From contig NZ_QYTV02000003.1 of the NCBI RefSeq assembly GCF_003605385.1, positions 248,001 to 312,000 on the forward strand: DNA of 64,000 bases, given 5' to 3'. Each line of letters starts with the position of its first letter. Positions within the stretch are counted from its first letter, which is position 1. The translations under genes were made by a program, and so were the position numbers. The stretch is from Siminovitchia acidinfaciens (GTDB taxonomy: Bacteria > Bacillota > Bacilli > Bacillales > Bacillaceae_C). Under the pieces are notes generated by a model. It worked only from the letters and a program-made list of their open reading frames with translations, ran no database searches and was not told the DNA's origin. Shown here piece after piece: positions 28,701 to 37,944 of this stretch.

Positions 28701-29725
28701 TAGGATGAACTGTATTCATTTCGCAGCCTGTTCGCAGCATGTTTCAGTTTTGACCACTTCATTTCTATTATCGGCTGTGTGATACTTGTTACGAATTTGC
28801 TTGAAAGGAGGGCGGTTAATACCAAGCTGACTACCAATAATACTGGCAACGCCTGCACTTGATCAACGTATTCCTCCAGATTACTTCCCCTAAATGTACG
28901 TACAATGAATCCGTGCAGCAAATAGACGTACAATGTATTTTTTCCCCAGTTTGTAAAAAAGAATTGGCGGCGAGGGACAAACGCAAAAAAGCTTGCAGCC
29001 ATCGCAAATTGAACCATATATAATCCAGTCCGCTTCAGCATCCCATAAAATTGAGCATTTTCCAGCTCGCTATATGCTTTCGAACCGAAGAACCATTTTT
29101 CATTTAAATCAGGGAAACTAAGGATACCTATTGTTACGATAAGCATCACAATCACAGCGGCAATTTTTGCCCTAGACTGCCTCAGCGCCTTAAAGTGCTC
29201 CTTTTTCAAGTAGAAACCGACTAAGAAAAACGGAAAGAATACAAATGTCCTGGACAGACTGAAGTACGTCGAAATCCAATCAAAATAGCCTGCCACAAGT
29301 CCGGCTAAAAGGGCAATGGACAGAGCATACTTTGGTTTTAGGCGGTTGAAAACCAAAAGCATGATATTCCAACAAAACAGGCTGATTAAAAACCATAATG
29401 ACCAGTGCGGTTGAAAGAGCTCGAATTTAAAGGTGTTTTTGCTGTGTGAAAAATAGTAAAATACGGCATATACAATTTGAAATAAGATGTAAGGGATAAT
29501 CAATTTTTTTGTAATTTTGGTGATATAGCCCTTTTCGTATATCCCTTTGGCGAAAAAACCTGAAATCAAAATGAATGCGGGCATATGGAACGTGTATATG
29601 AAATTATATAAGCTAGAAATAAAAAGACTTGAATGAATGTATGATTGAAGGAAATGGCCGAAAACCACTAAGAAAATCAGCAATATTTTTGCGTTATCAA
29701 AATAAAAATCTCTTTTTCTCATCAA
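28700..29725 (-). CDS. Membrane acyltransferase, family 3 (OafA/YkrP-like)
   Basis: A 341-residue integral membrane protein with about ten helices. The N-terminus RDFYFDNAKILLIFLVVFGHFLQ carries the catalytic-type histidine in helix 1, followed by the family pattern YTFHMPAFILISGFFAKG. Family members acetylate or acylate sugars of the cell envelope; the acceptor here is unknown. It resembles B. subtilis YkrP by position near ktrD and ogt. It is divergent from ogt. Confidence 0.82.
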   Translation of the reverse strand: MMRKRDFYFDNAKILLIFLVVFGHFLQSYIHSSLFISSLYNFIYTFHMPAFILISGFFAKGIYEKGYITKITKKLIIPYILFQIVYAVFYYFSHSKNTFKFELFQPHWSLWFLISLFCWNIMLLVFNRLKPKYALSIALLAGLVAGYFDWISTYFSLSRTFVFFPFFLVGFYLKKEHFKALRQSRAKIAAVIVMLIVTIGILSFPDLNEKWFFGSKAYSELENAQFYGMLKRTGLYMVQFAMAASFFAFVPRRQFFFTNWGKNTLYVYLLHGFIVRTFRGSNLEEYVDQVQALPVLLVVSLVLTALLSSKFVTSITQPIIEMKWSKLKHAANRLRNEYSSS

Positions 29726-29842
29726 TATTCACCTACAAATTTAGTCAGTTACCAATTGTTTTCCCTATACATGGTTTGACAAACATTACGTTTATTTTAC
29801 AATTGACACAAAATAATGAAAATAAGTAAGGAGTCTACTACA

Positions 29843-30328
29843 ATGAAAGTGTATTATACGGAAATGGACAGTTCAATAGGAAAATTGTTTCTAACCGCTA
29901 CAGATATTGGAATGACTGGCATTTATTTTAGCCTGGAAAACATACCGGAGACAGTAAAAGTCAAGATGGAAGAAGAAAGGAGTCATCCGGTCCTGCAGGC
30001 GGCTGTCGGCCAATTATTGGATTATTTTAGCAACAAACGACAGCAATTTACCGTACCGTTGTCCTTTGATGGAACAGACTTTCAAAAAGCTGTTTGGAGG
30101 AAGTTATTGGAAATACCTTATGGGGAAACCCGAACATATGCTGAAATTGCAGCTTCCATTCAAAATGAAAAAGCAGTAAGGGCGGTAGGCCAGGCAAACA
30201 GAGCCAACCGTTTACCTATATTGATCCCGTGCCATCGTGTGATTGGTAAAAATAATAAATTAACAGGTTATGCCGGGAAACAGGTCGATAAAAAGGAACT
30301 TTTGTTAAAGTTGGAAGGTGTTTTATAA
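29843..30328 (+). CDS. ogt: Methylated-DNA--protein-cysteine methyltransferase
   Basis: A 161-residue suicide DNA-repair protein that takes methyl groups from O6-methylguanine. The active-site motif is LPILIPCHRVIG with the acceptor cysteine, and the helix-turn-helix part reads TYAEIAASIQ with VRAVGQANRANR. The ATG at 29843 follows AAGGAG; an upstream frame from 29816 includes this ribosome site and is not the start. Confidence 0.94.
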   Translation: MKVYYTEMDSSIGKLFLTATDIGMTGIYFSLENIPETVKVKMEEERSHPVLQAAVGQLLDYFSNKRQQFTVPLSFDGTDFQKAVWRKLLEIPYGETRTYAEIAASIQNEKAVRAVGQANRANRLPILIPCHRVIGKNNKLTGYAGKQVDKKELLLKLEGVL

Positions 30329-30456
30329 GTAATATAAGAAAAATGTATAAGATATTTGTCTGAATGGTGTCAAGTTATGGATAATTATTTACATTGCTGA
30401 ATATTTCTGAGACAATGGAAAAGTTGAAAACAATTGATGGCGGAGGGAATCAATAC

Positions 30457-30714
30457 ATGTTTGAAAGCAGTATGGACCAAGTCTCATTTTTGGCAAAAAT
30501 TCAAAGGAAACGTGAAGAAATGTTCATTTTGGGCGAAAAGCACGGCTTGGTTGCGAAGGAAACGATTGCATGCAGCCATGAACTTGACCAACTACTGAAC
30601 GATTATTATCACATATACCAATCCAACACCTCTGCTAAGACTAACAACCAAAGCCGAAAACAATATGTTTTATTTTCAAAACCCTTTCCAATGAGACAAG
30701 TTCAGTCTTCCTAG
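30457..30714 (+). CDS. Spo0E-family aspartyl-phosphate phosphatase
   Basis: An 85-residue protein with the Spo0E signature, IQRKREEMFILGEKHGLVAK then ETIACSHELDQLLNDYY, covering about residues 15-55. Such proteins remove phosphate from Spo0A~P and so delay sporulation. The ATG at 30457 follows GGCGGAGGG; a longer frame from 30394 lacks a ribosome site. The C-terminal tail has no match I recognise. Confidence 0.88.
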   Translation: MFESSMDQVSFLAKIQRKREEMFILGEKHGLVAKETIACSHELDQLLNDYYHIYQSNTSAKTNNQSRKQYVLFSKPFPMRQVQSS

Positions 30715-30834
30715 GCTTAATAACTTTAGAATAGCGCAATGTGTGTATCATAATTATACAAATATAGTCTTTTTGGATTTTTTACTTCCACCAACAGCTT
30801 TTCAGATCTGCTACACGGTCCTTGCAGATAAAGT

Positions 30835-30868
30835 AAAAAGAGATTGCCAGATCAGGCAATCTCTTTTT
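30835..30868. terminator. Bidirectional intrinsic terminator inside the clpE 3' end
   Basis: AAAGAGATTGCC (30837-30848) pairs with GGCAATCTCTTT (30855-30866). The clpE stop codon lies at the loop edge, and the last residues of ClpE are encoded by the stem. Confidence 0.88.
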
Positions 30869-33014
30869 GTTTTACTATAACTTCTCCGTTTTCCAACACC
30901 GCTTCAAGCTGTTTCACATTCTCATTGTCCAAGATGAAATCTGCGATTTGGTCTTCAAGCTTTTCCTGAATCGCACGACGCAGCGGGCGTGCACCAAATT
31001 GAGGGTGATATCCAAGGTCAGTCAATTTTTCTTTTGCCTCGTCAGTAACTTCAATGGACAAACCTTGTTCCGCTAAGTTCTCAGACAATTCTTGGAGGAG
31101 AAGATTAACAATCTTCAAAAGGTGTTCTTTCTCCAGTTTGTGGAACTCCACGATTCCATCGAAACGGTTAAGGAATTCCGGCTTAAAGAAGGAGCCGAGT
31201 GAATCAAGGATATTTGTCTCTTTTAATGCATCGCTTTTATCAAATCCAACTTGGATCTCTTTTACACCTGTTCCGGCATTACTTGTCACGATGATGACAG
31301 TATCCTTGAAGCTCACCGTTCTGCCTTGGCTGTCTGTCAGACGGCCGTCTTCTAAAATCTGCAGGAACATATGTTGTACATCAGGATGCGCCTTTTCAAT
31401 CTCATCAAGCAAGATGATGCTATATGGATTGCGGCGTACTCTTTCAGTCAGTTGCCCGGCTTCCTCGTGTCCCACGTATCCAGGAGGGGAACCGATCAAT
31501 TTGGAAACACTGTGTTTTTCCATATATTCGCTCATGTCGAGGCGGATATAAGCATCCTTTGTTCCAAAAAGCTCCTCAGCCAAGACTTTTGTCAGTTCTG
31601 TTTTACCGACACCTGTCGGTCCTACGAACAGGAATGATCCGATAGGGCGGCTTTTCGCTTTTAGTCCTGCCCGGCTGCGACGGATAGCCTTAGCCACCTT
31701 TTGGACTGCTTCATCTTGACCGATTACTTTGGTGGAAAGGTTTTCCACAAGATTTTTCATTTTCTTTTGCTCATCTGATTCCAGTTTTCCGACTGGAATT
31801 CCAGTTTTGGCAGCGATGATATCTTGGATATGCTTAACATCCACAATTATCCGTGGAGTAGATGAGTCATCATTCAGTATTTTCTCCAACTCCGCTTCTT
31901 CATCTCGAAGCTTGGCGGCAGTTTCATAATCTTCTTTGGCAAGTGCTGCCTGTTTTTCTTTTTCCAGTTCAGTAAAGCGCTGCTGTGCCTCTTCTCTGTT
32001 CGGTTCATCAATCATCAAGTTCAATTTCGAACCGGCTTCGTCCATCAAGTCGATGGCTTTGTCCGGCAGGAAACGATCCTGGATGTAGCGGATTGACAGT
32101 TCAACACAAGCATTGACTGCCTCATCTGTGTATGTCACTTCGTGGAAGCTTTCATATTTGTCTTTCAAGCCTTTTAGGATTTCAAGTGCTTTTTCCTTAC
32201 TTGGTTCGCCGACTTGTACAGGCTGGAACCGTCTTTCCAATGCTGCGTCTTTTTCAATTTGACGGTATTCTTTTAGAGTAGTGGCACCGATGACCTGCAA
32301 TTCGCCTCTAGCCAGCGCAGGTTTCAAAATGTTACCGGCATCCATGGAACCTTCAGCTGATCCGGCACCGACGAGCAAGTGGACTTCGTCGACGAAAAGT
32401 AAAATGTTTTTGCGTTTTTGAAGTTCGGCGATCAGTTGTTTCATCCGTTCCTCAAATTGTCCCCTGATCCCTGTATTGGCAACAAGAGAAGCAACATCAA
32501 GTAAATAAACTTCTTTGTTTTTCAATTTCGCAGGCACATTGCCTTCGATGATTTTTAATGCAAGTCCTTCTGCGATGGCAGTTTTACCAACGCCCGGTTC
32601 ACCGATCAATACAGGGTTGTTTTTGTTCCTGCGGTTCAATATCTCGATGGTCCGGTTTATTTCCTCTTCACGCCCAATGACAGGGTCGATCAATCCTGCT
32701 TTGGCTGCATCATTCAAGTTCCGGCCGAACTGATCTAAGAAACCTCCGCCCTGTCCTCCAGCAGTTTTTTCCTGGACATCTCCATTCATGTTTGGATGAA
32801 ATGTATTTCCTTCTGCACCTGGGAATCCTTTGAAGAAGTCATTAAGACCTTCGAATTGATTACCGAAAGGAGATCCTCCCATAGCACCTAGAGTTTGTTT
32901 CTCATTGGCGTAGCAAGTGGAGCAGAGTGCCAATGTTTGTTTTTGTCCATTAATATTTTCGTGGAGATGAACGTTAGCATTTCTTTGATTACATTTGCTG
33001 CATAGCATATGCAT
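30852..33014 (-). CDS. clpE: ATP-dependent Clp protease ATPase subunit ClpE
   Basis: A 720-residue Hsp100 unfoldase that feeds ClpP. The N-terminus has the ClpE zinc finger (CSKCNQ near residue 5 and CSTCYA near residue 32) instead of a ClpC N-domain. Then come the first AAA+ module (GEPGVGKTA), the UVR-like coiled coil between the modules ([20 protein letters not shown]), and the second AAA+ module (GPTGVGKTE, with the ClpP-contact region). GGAGG lies 4 bases before the first ATG and 10 before a second ATG (33008). Three CtsR boxes lie upstream, so heat and protein stress induce it. Confidence 0.95.
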   Translation of the reverse strand: MHMLCSKCNQRNANVHLHENINGQKQTLALCSTCYANEKQTLGAMGGSPFGNQFEGLNDFFKGFPGAEGNTFHPNMNGDVQEKTAGGQGGGFLDQFGRNLNDAAKAGLIDPVIGREEEINRTIEILNRRNKNNPVLIGEPGVGKTAIAEGLALKIIEGNVPAKLKNKEVYLLDVASLVANTGIRGQFEERMKQLIAELQKRKNILLFVDEVHLLVGAGSAEGSMDAGNILKPALARGELQVIGATTLKEYRQIEKDAALERRFQPVQVGEPSKEKALEILKGLKDKYESFHEVTYTDEAVNACVELSIRYIQDRFLPDKAIDLMDEAGSKLNLMIDEPNREEAQQRFTELEKEKQAALAKEDYETAAKLRDEEAELEKILNDDSSTPRIIVDVKHIQDIIAAKTGIPVGKLESDEQKKMKNLVENLSTKVIGQDEAVQKVAKAIRRSRAGLKAKSRPIGSFLFVGPTGVGKTELTKVLAEELFGTKDAYIRLDMSEYMEKHSVSKLIGSPPGYVGHEEAGQLTERVRRNPYSIILLDEIEKAHPDVQHMFLQILEDGRLTDSQGRTVSFKDTVIIVTSNAGTGVKEIQVGFDKSDALKETNILDSLGSFFKPEFLNRFDGIVEFHKLEKEHLLKIVNLLLQELSENLAEQGLSIEVTDEAKEKLTDLGYHPQFGARPLRRAIQEKLEDQIADFILDNENVKQLEAVLENGEVIVKQKEIA

Positions 33015-33032
33015 CTAACCTCCATTTTTATG

Positions 33033-33049
33033 TTTGATCAAATTTGACT
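33033..33049 (-). promoter_or_regulatory. CtsR box 1 of clpE
   Basis: Minus strand AGTCAAA-TTT-GATCAAA matches the CtsR heptad repeat RGTCAAA-N3-RGTCAAA with one mismatch. It lies just before the start codon. Confidence 0.75.
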
Positions 33050-33077
33050 AATTGGTTATTAAAAAACAGGTCTTTTG

Positions 33078-33094
33078 TTTGACCAACTTTGACC
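33078..33094 (-). promoter_or_regulatory. CtsR box 2 of clpE
   Basis: Minus strand GGTCAAA-GTT-GGTCAAA, both heptads perfect. Confidence 0.9.
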
Positions 33095-33104
33095 TTGTGT
33101 TTTT

Positions 33105-33133
33105 ATTATACACTGACCTTTTTTGACATTCAA
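33105..33133 (-). promoter_or_regulatory. Sigma-A promoter of clpE with CtsR box 3
   Basis: Minus strand TTGAAT (33133-33128), 17 bases, TATAAT (33110-33105). A third CtsR-like pair (TGTCAAA-AAA-GGTCAGT, 33128-33112) fills the spacer, so CtsR binding would exclude RNA polymerase. Confidence 0.85.
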
Positions 33134-33207
33134 CCCATTTGCCCAAAAAATTTATTTTTTTAAAGCATGTCTCATATGGATAGAAGGAGGGGAAAGGAGC
33201 GCGGTCA

Positions 33208-34245
33208 TTGAAAAAATGGTCAGAGGCTTTTCAAGTCGCTTCGGTTTATGTTGGAACAATTGTAGGAGCCGGATTTGCAACCGGGCGGGAGATCGTCGAA
33301 TTTTTCACGCGTTTCGGCTTTCTTGGAACAATAGCTATTTTTCTTGCGGGAATCCTGTTTATTGTGATGGGATCAAAAATCATGCTTGTTGCGATTGAGA
33401 TTAAGGCGAAGTCCTTTGAGCAATTGAATGAATACTTATTTGGACGTCGGCTGGCTCTGATTATGAATATATTTCTTATGGTTATGCTTACGGGTGTGTG
33501 TGCGGTTATGCTTTCGGGTTCGGAGGCGTTGTTTACAGAACAGTTGGGACTGCCCTCGCGTACAGGGTTGATTTTTACTATTATTTTAACTTTGTTTGTC
33601 ATGGCATCTGGAGTAAAGGGATTGTTTGCCGTCAATGCCTTAGTTGTCCCCATGATGGTTATCTTCAATTTCCTTGTAATGCTGTCTGTATTGAAGCTGG
33701 GATCAGGGTCTATCCCGTTGTTGCTATTTTCGGATGTGGATAGGGGAGGGGAAGCGGTGTTATCGGCTTTTTCATATGCAGCATTTAACCTGGCTTTGGC
33801 CCAGGCGGTACTAGTACCCATGGCAGCGGAGATAAAAGACAGGACAGCTGTCAAATTGGGCGGGGTGATTGGAGGCCTGTTGCTTACTGTCATCCTATTA
33901 TCTAGTCATGTTTCACTTGGAACCTTGCCTGATCCGGCTGGCTATGAAATTCCGATGGCGGTTATTGTAAAGAAAGCGGCTGGTGCATTGTATTACTTAT
34001 ACATTCTTATTATATATGGAGAGATTTTCACTTCACTCATTGGAAATCTGTACGGGCTTGAAAGGCAGATCCGCGGTTATGTACCGATTCATAGTTTTTG
34101 GATTCATATTTGTATATTTCTGGTTGTCTATTTGGTCAGTCTCGTCAAATACGGAACTTTACTGGAGCTTTTATACCCATTGTTTGGCTATATCAGCATC
34201 GGTTTTTTAATATTGCTGTTGATAAGACCGATAAAAGCCCGGTGA
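33208..34245 (+). CDS. ykvI: YkvI-family integral membrane protein
   Basis: A 345-residue protein with about ten membrane helices, starting QVASVYVGTIVGAGFATGRE, a glycine-rich helix reminiscent of APC/NSS-type carriers. It is the neighbour of clpE in B. subtilis too. The function is not established; a transporter is likely from topology. The start is a TTG at 33208 after AAAGGAG. The terminator stem covers the stop codon. Confidence 0.8.
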   Translation: MKKWSEAFQVASVYVGTIVGAGFATGREIVEFFTRFGFLGTIAIFLAGILFIVMGSKIMLVAIEIKAKSFEQLNEYLFGRRLALIMNIFLMVMLTGVCAVMLSGSEALFTEQLGLPSRTGLIFTIILTLFVMASGVKGLFAVNALVVPMMVIFNFLVMLSVLKLGSGSIPLLLFSDVDRGGEAVLSAFSYAAFNLALAQAVLVPMAAEIKDRTAVKLGGVIGGLLLTVILLSSHVSLGTLPDPAGYEIPMAVIVKKAAGALYYLYILIIYGEIFTSLIGNLYGLERQIRGYVPIHSFWIHICIFLVVYLVSLVKYGTLLELLYPLFGYISIGFLILLLIRPIKAR

Positions 34246-34263
34246 GTGATTCACCGGGCTTTT
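34233..34263. terminator. Bidirectional terminator between ykvI and the lipoprotein gene
   Basis: Perfect 13-base stem AAAAGCCCGGTGA/TCACCGGGCTTTT with a 5-base loop, usable by both convergent genes. Confidence 0.88.
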
Positions 34264-34269
34264 AAGCTT

Positions 34270-34959
34270 TTACTTTTCTTCAATTGTCTCTGCCATTTTC
34301 AAGAAAGGATCTTCCGCGCTTTCTTTGACAGGCGTGAAAATCGTCAGTTTCAGCAACCATTCGCTTTGTGGAATAAGGTATGCGCTGACTCTATCATTTC
34401 CATTATCGGCTGTAAAACCAGCTGCATCTTTCAACCACTCGTGTCCTTCAGGCTTGGATTCTTTTATATCGGAGCTTACTGACTCAAGCTGCGATTTCAC
34501 GGTTTCAATTTCATTATCCAAATTCGCATCTTTGGGAAGAAGTTCAATCCTCATAAACAAAGTATCATTTTCCTTAAGATAGAGGACATCCTTTCTTGGT
34601 TCTTCACCTGTCAGCTCATAGTCCGGTAAAACGTACAATGAATAGTCCTGATTGTCACTTTCCTTTAAAAATGCCGTTTCTTCTTTTGTTTCATCATTTA
34701 ATTGATAAGTGAGGTTCTTCTCCATAAGTCGGATTTTATCTGTACCGTTATCAGCAGCTTCGCCGGGGTCATTTTGTTGCTTCCCATCGTCGGAATCTGT
34801 TTCGGCTTCTTCTCCGCTATCTTTCTGTGCGTTTTCCTCGCTCACAGCACCGTTGTTATCTTTTTCATTTGCAGTATTCTGTTCTTTTTTTGTAGTGCCG
34901 CATGCAGCAAGCATTGCTGCTGTCAACAGGAAGATGAATAAGCACTTCATTTTTTTCAA
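34270..34959 (-). CDS. Hypothetical lipoprotein
   Basis: A 229-residue protein of unknown function. A signal peptide with lipobox LAAC (cysteine near residue 20) shows membrane anchoring by lipid. A linker of about 50 residues very rich in Glu, Asp, Asn and Gly follows, then a compact domain (about residues 80-229) with alternating strands. The TTG at 34959 follows GGGGG by 8 bases; an ATG at 34950 is an alternative. The low-complexity acidic linker suggests the domain is held away from the membrane. Confidence 0.7.
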   Translation of the reverse strand: MKKMKCLFIFLLTAAMLAACGTTKKEQNTANEKDNNGAVSEENAQKDSGEEAETDSDDGKQQNDPGEAADNGTDKIRLMEKNLTYQLNDETKEETAFLKESDNQDYSLYVLPDYELTGEEPRKDVLYLKENDTLFMRIELLPKDANLDNEIETVKSQLESVSSDIKESKPEGHEWLKDAAGFTADNGNDRVSAYLIPQSEWLLKLTIFTPVKESAEDPFLKMAETIEEK

Positions 34960-35004
34960 AATAATAACCCCCAATATAATTTTAAATATTTATCATTCAT
35001 CTTT

Positions 35005-35616
35005 CTAATATAAAGGAAAGATTATTAATAATAACAGATTAAATATCAAGTGCGAAAAGAATACCAGTGCAATACTTCTCTTCCATATATACAAGCTTCC
35101 CCAAACAAGTCCTGTGATTGAGGCGGCTAAGGCCAATACTGGATATCCTGAAAGGAAAAATCCAGCGCCATTCAACAAAGCTGCACCAATGACGGCAGCC
35201 GTTGGATTCAAACACCTGGTCAGCCTTTTTAGAACGAAACCCCTCCAAAAAATTTCTTCCCCTGGAATAATGATGAAAAAAAGAACTAGATAATGCCATA
35301 TAAACTCAAAAGAAAAATATTTGAAAATGGCAGCTACCTGACTGCTCAACGAACCCGGTAGTACAGACAAGACCCAGTTCCCCGTTAAAATTAATAAATA
35401 TAGGGCGATACCTGACCACAGGCCATGCTTGATATATTCTTTTGCCGAAGCTTCATCATCAAGCTTTTCATTAACAATGGTGTAGCTGATTAAAAATAAA
35501 ATCGTCGCGGTATATAAATACCAAAATACAACTTTGCTGTCGAAAGTGACATAAATTAGCAGGAAAGCAAAAAATATTCCACCAATCAGTTTAAGGTCTA
35601 ACTTTTTTTTATACAT
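35005..35616 (-). CDS. CPBP-family intramembrane protease-like protein
   Basis: A 203-residue protein with about six membrane helices. The first motif of CPBP/Rce1-type proteases is present (GEEIFWRGFVLKRL, EExxxR, near residue 120) and the last one too (FFSHLIFNLLLL, HxxxN). The middle motif, which normally gives a histidine (FxxxH), reads LLNGAGFFLSGY and has none. It may therefore be inactive as a protease or use a changed site. The ribosome site before the ATG is weak. Confidence 0.8.
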   Translation of the reverse strand: MYKKKLDLKLIGGIFFAFLLIYVTFDSKVVFWYLYTATILFLISYTIVNEKLDDEASAKEYIKHGLWSGIALYLLILTGNWVLSVLPGSLSSQVAAIFKYFSFEFIWHYLVLFFIIIPGEEIFWRGFVLKRLTRCLNPTAAVIGAALLNGAGFFLSGYPVLALAASITGLVWGSLYIWKRSIALVFFSHLIFNLLLLIIFPLY

Positions 35617-35990
35617 ACAACACGCTTAATTCCTTTCTTATTTCAAAAATCATCTTTATAATATGTGTTCATTCTAACGGAAAAAAAAAGTTTCATCCAT
35701 TATTAGTCCTTTTTAGCCGTGATGTTTGATGAAAATTAAGAGGGGAGTTGTTCAAAAGGGTATGAATTATAAATAGTCAGCATGCGGATATGCGGGTGTG
35801 TTCTGGTTTCATAACTATAGGGAGCACAGCAAAAGCAGGTGAAACATAGCTTTCACCTGCTTTGCTCAATGGACCATTAGACAAACCAGCCTCTTATTAA
35901 TAAATAATCACTTTGAAAAACATTATTTGCCCGCACAATGCTTGGCGTTATTGAAATTGTAGGACGCCATACGGACAATTGAACTTTTTA
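35617..35990. other. Intergenic region with an orphan hairpin
   Basis: The only clear structure in this 374-base gap is a long hairpin, GCAAAAGCAGGTGAAA with TTTCACCTGCTTTGC (35829-35866), without a following T run. I see no gene. Confidence 0.5.
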
Positions 35991-36179
35991 TTAACTTACT
36001 GACTCATTAATTATTTTGTAGTTTTTATGGTTAATTACAGTCTTTTCTTCCAGCTCTAGCTCTCTGTAATTTTCCATGTATGTCAGGTCAACAATTACTG
36101 AGTTTTCATTGATCTTTTCAACTATTCCCCGAAGACCATCTTTAAATTCTATCAGGTCACCAATTTTTGCAATTTTCAT
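35991..36179 (-). CDS. ykvS: YkvS-like protein, DUF2187
   Basis: A 62-residue protein that resembles B. subtilis YkvS: MKIAKIGDLIEFKDGLRGIV then VEKINENSVIVDLTYMENYR and INHKNYKIIN. It looks like a small all-beta KOW/SH3-like domain. No function is known. AAAGGGGAG precedes the ATG. Confidence 0.85.
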   Translation of the reverse strand: MKIAKIGDLIEFKDGLRGIVEKINENSVIVDLTYMENYRELELEEKTVINHKNYKIINESVS

Positions 36180-36326
36180 TGGCTTCTCCCCTTTATTTTT
36201 TTCTATCTAGTTTGCACTATTTTTAATGAAAGTGCAATCATCGAAATATAAAAACATTTTTCTTTTACAAACGCATTCAATGAAGCTAGTAATAACTATT
36301 TAAAATATAGATTATAACAATTATAA

Positions 36327-36353
36327 ATAACACAGAAATATATTCCGTGTTAT
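36327..36353. promoter_or_regulatory. Inverted repeat upstream of the YeiH-type gene
   Basis: ATAACACAGAA and TTCCGTGTTAT pair at 10 of 11 positions around ATATA. It lies about 40-60 bases before the gene, a usual place for an activator or repressor site. Confidence 0.45.
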
Positions 36354-36403
36354 GATTTATTTAACAATTATGGAAGGGAGAGAGGGCAATAAATACTGTA
36401 AAA

Positions 36404-37567
36404 TTGAAAACAAAAGAGATGCCCAAAGCCCGTGAGGCGAATCAGATCATCGGAGTGCTGCCGGGAATTATCATCTGCTTGGCGGTGATGATAATTGGCT
36501 TATATGCAGCAGATCTGATAGGTGAACTGATCGTCGCTTTGCGTCTCCTTCCAGCAGGCAGCACAAGCCCCGTCTCAGGAATATTTGTGGCTATCCTACT
36601 TGGAATTCTTATTAGAAATACAGCTGGCCTGCACTCTGTATTTATGCAAGGAATATCCTTTTCTGTTAAATATGCATTAAGGGCAGGAATTATTCTGCTT
36701 GGATTGCGTCTAAGTCTTGCTCAGGCATTGAAGCTTGGCGCGTGGGGGTTACCGCTCATCATTGCATGTATTTCGTGTGGATTAATTGTCACGTTATATT
36801 TCACTAAGAAAATGAATCAATCAAAACGTCTGGGAACTTTAATTGCCTGTGGTACCGGGATTTGCGGAGTAACAGCGATCATGGCGACATCGCCTGTCCT
36901 GAAGGCGAAGGATGATGAAATTTCATATGCAGTGGCAAACATAACCATATTCGGCTTGATTGGAATGCTATTTTACCCTTACTTGGCCAATACTTTTTTT
37001 GGAAGTGACCCGGTCAAAGCGGGCCTGTTTTTGGGAACTGCCATTCATGATACCGCGCAAGTTGCTGGATCGGCGCTTATTTACAATCAAATATACGATA
37101 TGGAAAAAGTTGTTGATATTGCCACCATAACAAAGCTTACAAGAAATTTGTTCATCATTGCGGTCATCCCGCTCGTTTCATATTTGTTTTTTAAAAATGC
37201 GGGCGATGAAGCAGGCGAAGAAAATTATGAAATGCCGAAATGGTACAAACTTATTCCGCTATTTGTCATCGGTTTTTTATTAATGGCCTTAACAAGAACA
37301 ATTGGAGACTTTACATCCTTAAAGAACGAGTTGGCATTCGGGTTGTTTTCACCAGTCAGTTGGGAAGCATTTCATAACCAGTGGAGCAGTTTTGGTTCAA
37401 CATATTTACTTGGGCTTGCCATGGCGGGTGTCGGACTTTCAACGAATTTTAAAATATTTAAGGGGCTTGGATTAAAGCCGTTTGGAATCGGATTGATTGC
37501 GGCATTGTCTGTTGGCGCTGTCAGCCTTATTCTTGTTTCTTTATTCGGGGGATTGATTGCGGCATGA
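36404..37567 (+). CDS. YeiH-family putative sulfate exporter
   Basis: A 387-residue membrane protein with about ten helices and the YeiH family motifs GIILLGLRLSL, CGTGICGVTAIMATSPVLKA and GTAIHDTAQVAGSALIYN. Some family members export sulfite or sulfate-like anions or taurine-derived products; the substrate here is unknown. The TTG at 36404 is about 17 bases from the purine-rich ribosome site; an in-frame ATA at 36389 (reading I-N-T-V-K-L) has ideal spacing, 8 bases after AAGGGAG, and may be the real start. Confidence 0.82.
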   Translation: MKTKEMPKAREANQIIGVLPGIIICLAVMIIGLYAADLIGELIVALRLLPAGSTSPVSGIFVAILLGILIRNTAGLHSVFMQGISFSVKYALRAGIILLGLRLSLAQALKLGAWGLPLIIACISCGLIVTLYFTKKMNQSKRLGTLIACGTGICGVTAIMATSPVLKAKDDEISYAVANITIFGLIGMLFYPYLANTFFGSDPVKAGLFLGTAIHDTAQVAGSALIYNQIYDMEKVVDIATITKLTRNLFIIAVIPLVSYLFFKNAGDEAGEENYEMPKWYKLIPLFVIGFLLMALTRTIGDFTSLKNELAFGLFSPVSWEAFHNQWSSFGSTYLLGLAMAGVGLSTNFKIFKGLGLKPFGIGLIAALSVGAVSLILVSLFGGLIAA

Positions 37568-37707
37568 GTCAATATTTTGTAATAAAAAAGAAATAAAAAA
37601 ATGTGAAAAAAGTGGGTTATTTGAACAAGTTTTGGGTAATAGAATACTAACCATGACTGATTGCAATTTCTAGTAGTCATGTCAATCTCATTTTTCCCCC
37701 TTTTTTC

Positions 37708-37733
37708 GGAAGGCGTTATGCCTTCCTTTTTTT
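37708..37733 (+). terminator. Intrinsic terminator of the YeiH-type gene
   Basis: GGAAGGC/GCCTTCC with a 5-base loop and seven T residues. Confidence 0.88.
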
Positions 37734-37944
37734 ATGGAGGAAAAAAGAGGGACAGGATATCGGAGCTTCACAAATACTGGGTGTGAGGTAGCTTGGTGAG
37801 GTAACTCATTCAGTCATCGGCTTTGTTGAGAATGCTGAGGAATTAACTTTAAATATTTGTCTTGCACATACAGAAGGAGGATGTGTAAGCCTGTATTTTC
37901 TTAATTGTGATATAATTATGGCAGAGAAATGAGGAGTAAAGGGG

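Noticed and set aside
33246-33893. 215-codon minus-strand frame opposite ykvI
   Set aside because: Shadow of a membrane-protein gene, low-complexity Ile/Thr/Asn-rich product and no ribosome site.
34709-35008. Plus-strand frame opposite the lipoprotein gene
   Set aside because: Serine/phenylalanine-rich shadow of the acidic linker on the other strand.
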